Made by a program: the position numbers and the translations under genes
Assembly (NCBI GenBank): GCA_004556875.1
Contig: SFFP01000106.1
Coordinates: forward strand, 1 to 6,651
DNA from: Ruminococcus flavefaciens
Lineage (GTDB): Bacteria; Bacillota_A; Clostridia; Oscillospirales; Ruminococcaceae
Length of the DNA: 6,651 bases
Direction: 5' to 3'
The notes under the pieces: generated by a model
Database searches by the model: none
Told to the model about the DNA's origin: nothing
The model's input: the letters and a program-made list of their open reading frames with translations, nothing else
Shown here: positions 1 through 5,774 of the stretch, in pieces
Layout: every line of letters starts with the position of its first letter
Position numbering within the stretch: position 1 is the stretch's first letter

Positions 1-2
1 TT

Positions 3-91
3 CTATGCACAAAACGAGCCCCACCACTCAAAATCGTGCTGACAGGGCTATGCACTTTTTCGAGCCCCTTTTATGCACTTTCTACTTGACA
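3..91 (+). repeat. Iteron-like direct repeats with TATGCAC core, about 22-23 bp period
   Basis: CTATGCAC-aaaa-CGAGCCCC at 3-22 recurs as CTATGCAC-ttttt-CGAGCCCC at 48-68. A third TATGCAC follows at 72-78 without the CGAGCCCC half. The segment 25-47 between the first two full copies is a possible degenerate copy, which would give four units at 22-23 bp spacing. The 9-mers CTATGCACA (3-11) and TTATGCACT (71-79) each differ by one base from the DnaA-box consensus TTATNCACA. The array is cut by the window edge, so its full length is unknown. Function is not established; candidates are replication iterons, a DnaA-binding cluster or a regulator array. Confidence 0.55.
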
Positions 92-190
92 AACACAGTG
101 TGGCAAATACACGAGACATTTCCTATCCTTTGTGCCAATTTCTTCTACAAAAATCGGCATTTTTCGCAGGGAACTAAATTTATTTCGTGT

Positions 191-257
191 GTCTACCGTA
201 GGTCTACCAAGTCAAGTTATCGGCTTTTGTCTACCACAAATCTACCGAAAGTCTACC
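191..257 (+). repeat. Five GTCTACC-type heptamers, 11 bp head-to-tail spacing
   Basis: The heptamers start at 191, 202, 229, 240 and 251. Four read GTCTACC and the one at 240 reads ATCTACC. Within the pair (191, 202) and the triplet (229, 240, 251) units are separated by exactly 4 bases; the pair and triplet are separated by 20. Seven bases plus a four-base spacer, read head to tail, is the geometry known for OmpR/PhoB-family response regulators. Which regulator, and which gene it controls, cannot be read from this window. On the minus strand the motif reads GGTAGAC, which would be the natural orientation if the target gene lies to the left and is transcribed leftward. Confidence 0.55.
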
Positions 258-324
258 AAAAAACATGGTTTTTTATGATTCTTGAAAGCTGCTGTAATTC
301 GGTGTTTTTCAATTTTTGATACTC

Positions 325-400
325 AAAAAGCTCGAAAAATCGGGCACAAAAGGGAACAAAAGACCACAAAAGAAATTAAAACGCTTCACCGATTTAAAAA
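325..400. other. Helically phased A-tracts (predicted curved DNA)
   Basis: Runs of four or five A occur at 325-329, 335-339, 348-351, 358-361, 368-371 and 378-381, with centres about 10 to 12.5 bases apart. Another A5 lies at 396-400. Three of them are in an exact 10-base repeat, ACAAAAG, at 346, 356 and 366. A-tracts repeated once per helical turn are known to bend DNA in one direction, so strong intrinsic curvature is expected immediately downstream of the CotH-dockerin stop codon. Confidence 0.55.
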
Positions 401-401
401 C

Positions 402-3400
402 TTAAAATGTCTTGCTTTCGCCCATGATGAATTTTTTCAGGATATCGAGATCATCGGCATTTATAACGTCGTCGCCGTTAATGTCAGCTGCTCCGAAATG
501 TTCTGTGCCGCCGTTTGCGACAGCTCTCTTCATTGCGCAGAGATCGTATACGTCGATAACTTTATCTCCGTTGATATCGCCTGTGATGACTTCTTCTGTC
601 ATGCTGTCAAGACGCCACCAGTTGATATTGAAGAGGTAACCCTCGCCGCCTGTAAACTTAAAGTAGATATCGTGCTTGCCGTTTACGCTGTTAAGTGTGC
701 AGGTCTGAGTGTTCCATGTCTGCCAGCCGCCTGAGGACTTGATATCCATTCTTCCGATCATGTCGCCGTCAGGGGAGTCGAGGCGTACTTCAAGTGCAGC
801 CTTTGCACCGTTTGAACCGATACGGAAATCTATCTTTTTAGCGCCTGTAAGGTCAATGCTCTTGAAGCCGATATACTCGCCGTTTTCGATATATGCAGCG
901 TCAAGTCCGCCCTCTGAGCAGTTTTCGGTGTCAACGCCTGACTTGAAGTCAAAGTTTTCAGCCTGTATAACTTTAGCTGTTTTTCTGATACCTGAGTTGT
1001 TTTCGGGCTTAATGTCTTTGTTCTTGTCGGGAGTATCGTTATTGTTCTTGTTTTCGGTATTGTTTTTGTTCTCGTTATCAGACTTGTTTTCGCTGTTATT
1101 ATTGTTTTCGCTGATGTCTTCCTGATCTGTTGTGTAAACAGCTCTTACAGAAGCGTCTGAGTCAAGCTTTATCTTTATTGTCTCGGAAGTCTTGTCGCCC
1201 TCAATGATAGAAGCACCGTTTACGCTCCAGTGAGAGAAAGTGTGACCCTCTTCGGGAACAGCAGTGACAGATATATTGTAATCAGGGTGGTAAGAACCGC
1301 TCCAACTGTTTATTTTGCCGAGTTTGAGAGTATTTACATTGATACTGCCGTTGTCTGAGTTGTTTGTGATACTGAGCTTATGAGCTTCGGAAAGCTTTGC
1401 AGCGTTTCTGAGAGTGCGCTCTGCGTATTGACCGCGCTTGTTGTAGAACTCTGTAACAGTAGACATCTCGTTCTCAAAGCGTCTTTCAGCATTTGCGCCT
1501 GAGAGACTTCTTGAATGGAATCGCGCAAATGTATCTGCGACCTGCTGCTTGTAATTGTTCTTATATCTGCTGATAACAGACTGCGTTCTGTCAGAGGCAA
1601 AGTTATAGTTAGCAAGGTCCATCATGGTTCTTGCAAATTTAAGGCGGAACTGATCGTTGCTGAACATACCGTTGAAAAGCTTTGCCAGCTGACTGTTGTT
1701 TTCACGGATACGTCTGAAGCCGTCGGCTGAGAATATCTTGTTTTCAGAGCCGTAAAGCCCCTGTCCCGACTCGGTATCAAAGAGTATCATTCTCCATTTG
1801 CCGTCAGCGTATGGGTTTGTTTCGTCGATGGCATTGCAGCGCCAAGCCGAGAAGTTGTTCTGCGGCCAGTCTTCATTTGCCCAGTATATCTGAGCAGCGA
1901 AGTAGTCCATAAATCCCTGAAGATCGACCTTGCTGCAGAATTCCTCAAAGGATACTCTGCCCTCGCCTACAGCGCTGCAAAGCTGACGCCAGTCATTGAG
2001 GTCGCTGTCAGAGCCTTCTTCAAGCTCGCCGTTCTCGATAATAGCGATATCACTTTTCTTGACACCGTAGTGATCGCTGAGGAAAGTAGTATTTATCTTT
2101 TCCATCATCTGATAAATTCCCCAGAATTCACCGTCGATGAAAACTATGCACTCTGTGGTAGCCTGATGTGCAAAATTTCTGTCAGCAACAAGCTCCTGAT
2201 TTATGCTGTCGCGGAAGAATGCACTTGTATTGTCGTTGCCGCCGTTTCTGACAACGACGCCGTTGTATTTCTTTATGGCTTTGCCGTTTTTAGCCTTAGT
2301 TGCCTTGCCTGAGAAGAAGTCGTAATCGAATTCTGATGCGCCGTAATCCTTGCGTGTGTAGATGTTGAAGCTCTTCTGCTCGAGGCATCTTGAATAGGCT
2401 CCCTTGATACGGATACCCACACTTGTGTCAATTACCTTTTCGCCGTTTTCAAACATTGTAAAGACAGCAGGACGTTCCCATTCTCTGCCCTTCATGGAGT
2501 AATTTGCCTTTACTTCCCACGGAAATCTTTCGCCGTGATTTTTGTTCTCTTCGTAGACCTTGCCGAGGCAGTAAATGCCCTTATCCTTGTCGAAGAGGTT
2601 TGCAGGGTCGGTAACAAGAGAAACTACCTTCATGGTTTTGTAATAACCCGAATTTGTCTTGCCGATGAAGTATGTCTTGGTGATGTATTCACTTGCACGT
2701 CCCTCGCTGTCAACTGCTACAGCTCTGATAACGGCTGCCTTGTCAACTTTATCATGTGGAGCTTCCGCGCCGTTAGGAGCGATATCTGTGCGTGAACTGA
2801 GACGATTCTCGGTATCTGACATATCATCTATTGTCAGCGGCTCAGTGTACTTCTTAGAGCCGAAAACAGGGTCGCTGCCGTCTGTTGTATAGTAAATATC
2901 GCAGCCTTCGTCTGCTGTAAGAGTAAGGGTAAAGCTGCTGTCATAGAAGCCGCTGTCATGCGAGAATACAGGTGTATGCACTGCGGCACTTCCCTCAGGA
3001 GCGCTGTTTTCCTTGTCAGGTGTACAGCTTAGATTATAGAGTTCGCCGCTTCCGTCGGGGTACTGACCGTAGGAAGTATCCGCTGCAAGCTCACCGAAAG
3101 TCAGTGTGTGTGCAGTACTGCCGCTTTTATCTGTCAGCGTAAGAGTTTCCCCCGATGCTGAAAGCCCGAAAGGGGCTATTTTGCTGTTGCTCTGAGCAGC
3201 ATCACTGTCGCAGAAAACAAGGAGTCTGCCCTCCGCAGGAATACTTGTGCCCTCAGGGAAAACATATCTGTAAGGCTGACCCTCTGTGTCGGAAAGTCCC
3301 CATCCTGAGATGTCAGCATTTGATTTTCCGCTGTTGTAAAGTTCGACCCAGTCGAAATAATTTCCGTCTGATGACGGATAAACTGAATTTTTTGAGCATA

Positions 3401-3521
3401 CCTCGTTGATAGTTACCTGCGTACTGTTGTCGGCATTTGCAGGGAGATATGCGGCACTCTGCAATACCAGACCGAGGCAGAGAACACCTGCGGCAGTACG
3501 TTTAATTGATTTGATCCTCAT
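402..3521 (-). CDS. Dockerin-bearing CotH kinase-like protein with LTD, InlB-type repeat and CBM6
   Basis: A secreted 1039-residue protein, predicted to attach to a scaffoldin on the cell surface. Domains in order: signal peptide (1-30, cleavage near ANA|DN); lamin-tail domain (about 35-150, with INEV and DWVELYN); chitobiase C-terminal-type sandwich (about 182-286, YYTTDGSDP); CotH domain (about 297-705); InlB-type repeat (about 714-798, FSHWSVNG); Asn/Glu/Lys-rich linker (about 803-845); CBM6 (about 848-972, GWQTW and FNINWW); dockerin (about 977-1035). The dockerin loops begin at D982 and D1013 and have full calcium ligands (D982, N984, D986, D990, D993; D1013, N1015, D1017, N1021, D1024). 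CotH landmarks are GIRIKGAYSR (369-378), KSFNIY (383-388), E474, NEDWPQNNF (549-557) and FDTESG (581-586). CotH proteins of Bacillus spore coats are atypical protein kinases; activity and substrate here are unknown. The ATG follows CGGAGG by six bases. The gene has its own promoter. Family calls are confident, the biological role is not. Confidence 0.93.
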   Translation of the reverse strand: MRIKSIKRTAAGVLCLGLVLQSAAYLPANADNSTQVTINEVCSKNSVYPSSDGNYFDWVELYNSGKSNADISGWGLSDTEGQPYRYVFPEGTSIPAEGRLLVFCDSDAAQSNSKIAPFGLSASGETLTLTDKSGSTAHTLTFGELAADTSYGQYPDGSGELYNLSCTPDKENSAPEGSAAVHTPVFSHDSGFYDSSFTLTLTADEGCDIYYTTDGSDPVFGSKKYTEPLTIDDMSDTENRLSSRTDIAPNGAEAPHDKVDKAAVIRAVAVDSEGRASEYITKTYFIGKTNSGYYKTMKVVSLVTDPANLFDKDKGIYCLGKVYEENKNHGERFPWEVKANYSMKGREWERPAVFTMFENGEKVIDTSVGIRIKGAYSRCLEQKSFNIYTRKDYGASEFDYDFFSGKATKAKNGKAIKKYNGVVVRNGGNDNTSAFFRDSINQELVADRNFAHQATTECIVFIDGEFWGIYQMMEKINTTFLSDHYGVKKSDIAIIENGELEEGSDSDLNDWRQLCSAVGEGRVSFEEFCSKVDLQGFMDYFAAQIYWANEDWPQNNFSAWRCNAIDETNPYADGKWRMILFDTESGQGLYGSENKIFSADGFRRIRENNSQLAKLFNGMFSNDQFRLKFARTMMDLANYNFASDRTQSVISRYKNNYKQQVADTFARFHSRSLSGANAERRFENEMSTVTEFYNKRGQYAERTLRNAAKLSEAHKLSITNNSDNGSINVNTLKLGKINSWSGSYHPDYNISVTAVPEEGHTFSHWSVNGASIIEGDKTSETIKIKLDSDASVRAVYTTDQEDISENNNNSENKSDNENKNNTENKNNNDTPDKNKDIKPENNSGIRKTAKVIQAENFDFKSGVDTENCSEGGLDAAYIENGEYIGFKSIDLTGAKKIDFRIGSNGAKAALEVRLDSPDGDMIGRMDIKSSGGWQTWNTQTCTLNSVNGKHDIYFKFTGGEGYLFNINWWRLDSMTEEVITGDINGDKVIDVYDLCAMKRAVANGGTEHFGAADINGDDVINADDLDILKKFIMGESKTF

Positions 3522-3619
3522 GAATTTCCTCCGAATTATAGCTTTTTTTCAGACCTTAAAACCTAAAGGTCTGTCTCTCTTAGTTCCTCCCACTGATGTG
3601 TTTTCAACACCATTCACAA
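3522..3619 (-). promoter_or_regulatory. Structured 5' leader of the CotH-dockerin gene
   Basis: From the predicted start site near 3619 the leader is about 97 nt. It can form a small hairpin (GTGTT-TTC-AACAC, 3598-3610), then has a purine-rich stretch, then an 8 bp perfect hairpin (CAGACCTT / AAGGTCTG, 3550-3573) followed on the transcript by seven A residues (3543-3549) and the GGAGG site (3528-3532). The second hairpin has no U-tract, so it is not a standard terminator. It could stabilise the mRNA 5' end or modulate initiation. I do not recognise a known riboswitch class. Confidence 0.4.
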
Positions 3620-3625
3620 GTCAAT

Positions 3626-3654
3626 ATTATATCATAATTTAACATTAATTTCAA
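3626..3654 (-). promoter_or_regulatory. Sigma-A promoter of the CotH-dockerin gene (extended -10)
   Basis: Read on the minus strand: -35 TTGAAA (3654-3649), a 17-base spacer, and a perfect -10 TATAAT (3631-3626). TG precedes the -10 with one base between (TGATATAAT), the extended -10 form. The predicted start site is near 3619, about 97 bases before the ATG. This is the best promoter match upstream of the gene. Confidence 0.72.
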
Positions 3655-3879
3655 GAGTTTTAAGAAACAAATTTAGCAACATTTGAAAAAACATTATTTT
3701 ACCATAATTTATTCATAAAACAAATTGGTGCGCTGCCGAACTTTTTTAACTCATAACGTGAAATAGTCTGTTCGGAATACTTGATCGAAAACACGGATTA
3801 TTTATAGCTTTTTTACCATATCAGAGCCGTAAAATTTGTGAGAGATCAAAAAAGTCTATCTTAAAAGGCTTATCGTAAT

Positions 3880-3911
3880 AAAAAACAGGTCCTGCGCAAT
3901 TGCAGGACCTG
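3880..3911 (-). terminator. Intrinsic terminator of the CBM22-dockerin-CE1 gene
   Basis: A perfect 10 bp GC-rich inverted repeat, CAGGTCCTGC (3886-3895) and GCAGGACCTG (3902-3911), encloses a six-base loop. On the minus strand the stem is followed by six T (3885-3880). It begins 16 bases after the TAA of the esterase gene, so it should end that transcript before the CotH gene. Confidence 0.93.
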
Positions 3912-3927
3912 ATGTGACAATTCAGTT

Positions 3928-5544
3928 TTAATCTGTAGCCTGGAAAACGGCTCTTACGAATGAATAGAGGTGTGAATGTATAGAGTCATCACCGTGGTGA
4001 CCGTTCTGTACAACGTGCCATACGTGAGGAACACCGTTCTTGTTGAAGTTATTATGATAGCCCTCAGGGGTCTGGAGTCCTACAACGTCGTCCTGAGTTC
4101 CGCCTGTAATGAATACAAGGTAAGGTGTCTCGTCCTCACTGCTCCACTTCCAAGCGCCGGAAGCACCGGGAGCAGGGCAGATAGCGCCTACATAGCCGAA
4201 CTTGTCGCCGTGCTTCATGCCTATCTGGAGAGACTCGCGTCCGCCCATTGAGAAGCCTGTAACAGCTGTATTCTCTCTGCCTGTTGCAACGCTGTATTTT
4301 GACTCGATATGCGGCATAAGGCTGTCAACGATATCGTCAACGAAGTTGTCATAGCCTTCGTTTGACCCGGGGTCAGCAAAGCCTGTAGCATCGTTCATAG
4401 TAGCGCTTGTGAATACGAAAGGAACTACTACTATCATGTCCTTAGCTTCGCCCTCAGCGATAGCATTTCCGATTATCTGCTGTGTGTACATCTGACCATT
4501 GCCCTGTGTTATCATGCGGTTCTCGTTTTCAAAGAAGCCGTGGAGAACATAGAGAACAGGGTACTGCTTGCTCTCGTCGTAGTTAGCAGGGAGCAGGATA
4601 TTGTAAGGCTTGTTCTTGTTAGCCTTCTTTGAGAAGTATGTCTCTTTCTTGATAGTTCCGTACTGAACACCCTGCTTCTTGTTGTGAGAACTGCTCGGCT
4701 CATTGTTGACAAGTTTGCCCTGTACAAGCTCGGTAAGCTCTTCCATAGTGTATTTGCGCTGTCCCGGGACTACAACAGGCTCAACTATCGGGAATTCTGT
4801 TATTCTGCCTGTTACGAACTGCATGATGAGAACAGCGTCATTAAGCTCAAAAACTCCGTTGCTGTCAGCGTCAGCGGCTTTCAGCATCTTCTTGTCGGTA
4901 ATATCACCCAGCAGACATCTTCTGGCAAGGACGATATCGAAAGAGTCGATAACTCCGTCATAGTTAATGTCGCCCTTGTTCATCTGCACAGGAGCAGGCG
5001 GTTCACCGATAGTAACCGATGTCTCTGCAGCTGCTACCTCGTCGATATAGAAATTGCAGGTGCTCTCTTCTGTCTCCACATAGAGCTTGATATTCTTAGC
5101 GCCCTCAGGGATAGTGAAGCTTGTGTTTTCAAGATGTGCCCATTCACCCTTTTCGGCAGTAGCTTCTGCAATTTTGGGGTATTTGTCTGTACTGCCGTCT
5201 GTGTACTGAAGTGTGAGATAGAATGTGACAGGGGAAGAGGTGTCATCAGTCATAGCGTAGGCGCTGAATGAGTAATCCTTTCCTGCGGTAAAGCCTGAGC
5301 CGAGATTTACGACAGCGCCGTTCCATGAGTCTGTTCTTCCGCTTGTGAAAAGTGAAGTCTCTCCCGAACGTGACTTGCCTGTAACTGTTTTTACAGAGGC
5401 AGAGCCGCGTCCGCTCCACTGTTCGGTGCCTTCCTCAAATGTGCTGTGCAGCAGGTAATCATTATCGGCTGCGCAGACAGGTACAGCTGATGTTAATGAG
5501 AGGGCAACAGCAGCTGCTGAAAGGGTAGATATTATCTTTTTCAT
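3928..5544 (-). CDS. Cellulosomal CBM22-dockerin-CE1 esterase (feruloyl/acetyl-xylan esterase type)
   Basis: A secreted 538-residue esterase expected to hydrolyse ester decorations (ferulate or acetate) on xylan. Numbering is from the ATG at 5544. Domains: signal peptide (about 1-26); CBM22 xylan-binding module (about 28-173, with SGRGSASV and the conserved ESTCNFYIDE end); internal dockerin (about 188-248); short linker; CE1 alpha/beta hydrolase (about 286-538). The nucleophile is S432 in GFSMGG; D485 in GGTQD and H516 in NGHHG are the likely triad partners, by resemblance to the CE1 domain of Clostridium thermocellum XynZ. H335-G336 probably contribute to the oxyanion region. Dockerin loops start at D192 and D225 with calcium ligands D192, N194, D196, D200, D203 and D225, D227, N229, E233, D236. 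The module order matches the C-terminal half of XynY-type enzymes without the GH10 part. A strong terminator follows. The ferulate versus acetate preference cannot be read from the sequence. Confidence 0.94.
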   Translation of the reverse strand: MKKIISTLSAAAVALSLTSAVPVCAADNDYLLHSTFEEGTEQWSGRGSASVKTVTGKSRSGETSLFTSGRTDSWNGAVVNLGSGFTAGKDYSFSAYAMTDDTSSPVTFYLTLQYTDGSTDKYPKIAEATAEKGEWAHLENTSFTIPEGAKNIKLYVETEESTCNFYIDEVAAAETSVTIGEPPAPVQMNKGDINYDGVIDSFDIVLARRCLLGDITDKKMLKAADADSNGVFELNDAVLIMQFVTGRITEFPIVEPVVVPGQRKYTMEELTELVQGKLVNNEPSSSHNKKQGVQYGTIKKETYFSKKANKNKPYNILLPANYDESKQYPVLYVLHGFFENENRMITQGNGQMYTQQIIGNAIAEGEAKDMIVVVPFVFTSATMNDATGFADPGSNEGYDNFVDDIVDSLMPHIESKYSVATGRENTAVTGFSMGGRESLQIGMKHGDKFGYVGAICPAPGASGAWKWSSEDETPYLVFITGGTQDDVVGLQTPEGYHNNFNKNGVPHVWHVVQNGHHGDDSIHSHLYSFVRAVFQATD

Positions 5545-5557
5545 TTCCAATCCTCCT
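5545..5557 (-). promoter_or_regulatory. Ribosome binding site that sets the esterase start
   Basis: AGGAGG (5557-5552 on the minus strand) lies seven bases before the ATG at 5544-5542. The in-frame TTG at 5550-5548 is only one base from AGGAGG, too close for initiation. The protein therefore starts MKKIIS and not with two extra residues. Confidence 0.88.
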
Positions 5558-5577
5558 AAAGATATATTTAAGACTCG

Positions 5578-5630
5578 GCAGTATAAAGCTCATGGTATTA
5601 CAGGGAGTGGATTTTTCGGTGAGCAGTATA
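5578..5630 (-). repeat. Repeated TATACTGC octamer in the esterase leader
   Basis: GCAGTATA (plus strand) occurs at 5578-5585 and 5623-5630, that is TATACTGC twice on the esterase transcript strand, 45 bases apart. The pair is flanked by complementary 8-mers, AGATATAT (5560-5567) next to the ribosome binding site and ATATATCT (5650-5657) near the predicted 5' end. This could form a long AT-rich closing stem. Functional meaning is unproven. Confidence 0.3.
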
Positions 5631-5663
5631 CGGCTTTGTCAAATAAACGATATATCTATACAC

Positions 5664-5692
5664 TTTTTAACATGATTTTTGTGAACTGTCAA
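5664..5692 (-). promoter_or_regulatory. Weak candidate promoter of the esterase gene
   Basis: On the minus strand a perfect TTGACA (5692-5687) is followed after 17 bases by TAAAAA (5669-5664), a poor -10. A second TTGACA lies at 5642-5637 but has no usable -10 at normal spacing. The true promoter may use a poor -10 with an activator, or another sigma factor. Confidence 0.3.
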
Positions 5693-5774
5693 CTCACAAA
5701 ACGAGGGAAAATGTAGAAAATAAGTGGAATTGTACATTTAGTAAAACACTAAAGTAATAATATTGCGAATTTTA

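Larger units (their letters stand above)
1..401. other. Intergenic region with three kinds of periodic repeat, no supported gene
   Basis: This stretch lies downstream of the CotH-dockerin gene and runs off the left edge. I see no convincing gene. One open frame of 104 codons (5-319, plus) has no visible ribosome binding site, and its repeat-derived composition matches nothing I recognise. The region holds a 22-23 bp direct repeat family (3-91), five GTCTACC-like heptamers (191-257) and helically phased A-tracts (325-400), each listed separately. A short inverted repeat, TTTTTGA-TAC-TCAAAAA at 313-329, is AT-rich and too weak to call a terminator. No good intrinsic terminator for the minus-strand gene ending at 402 is visible here. 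The structure suggests a control region for a gene or replicon element to the left. Confidence 0.6.
3522..3927. other. Intergenic region between the two dockerin genes
   Basis: This 406-base gap holds the terminator of the upstream esterase gene at its right end and the promoter and leader of the CotH gene at its left end. The middle, about 3655-3880, is AT-rich with no gene. It contains a long-range inverted repeat, CCGAAC (3736-3741) and GTTCGG (3770-3775), 28 bases apart, and an exact 10-mer repeat TTTTACCATA at 3697 and 3811. Neither has an assigned function. The layout argues that the two genes are transcribed separately. Confidence 0.7.

Noticed and set aside
191..257. CRISPR array
   Set aside because: The repeats are only 7 bases with 4-base gaps, far below CRISPR repeat and spacer lengths, and no cas gene is present.
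282..317. Terminator from TTGAAA (282-287) and TTTCAA (307-312) followed by T5
   Set aside because: The stem is short and AT-rich with a 19-base loop, and it points along the plus strand where no gene precedes it in the window.
5..319. 104-codon plus-strand open frame at the left edge
   Set aside because: No ribosome binding site is visible, the protein resembles no family I know, and the frame runs through non-coding repeats whose 11-base spacing is not a multiple of three.
709..1125. 138-codon plus-strand frame with a hydrophobic Leu/Phe/Ser tail
   Set aside because: The apparent membrane segment is the antisense of the Asn-rich linker codons of the CotH protein.
3535..3540. Perfect TATAAT (minus strand) just before the CotH-gene ribosome binding site
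   Set aside because: A start from it would fall in the ribosome binding site, and the sequence 17 bases upstream (GGTTTT) is not a -35.
4684..5271. 195-codon plus-strand open frame inside the esterase gene
   Set aside because: It lies antisense to the CBM22, dockerin and CE1 coding sequence, whose motifs are unmistakable; it is a codon-bias shadow.
5460..5475. Lipoprotein signal at the Cys in VPVCAAD of the esterase
   Set aside because: The residue before Cys is Val, which does not fit a lipobox; ordinary signal-peptidase cleavage after the following Ala residues fits better, and a docked enzyme would not need a lipid anchor.
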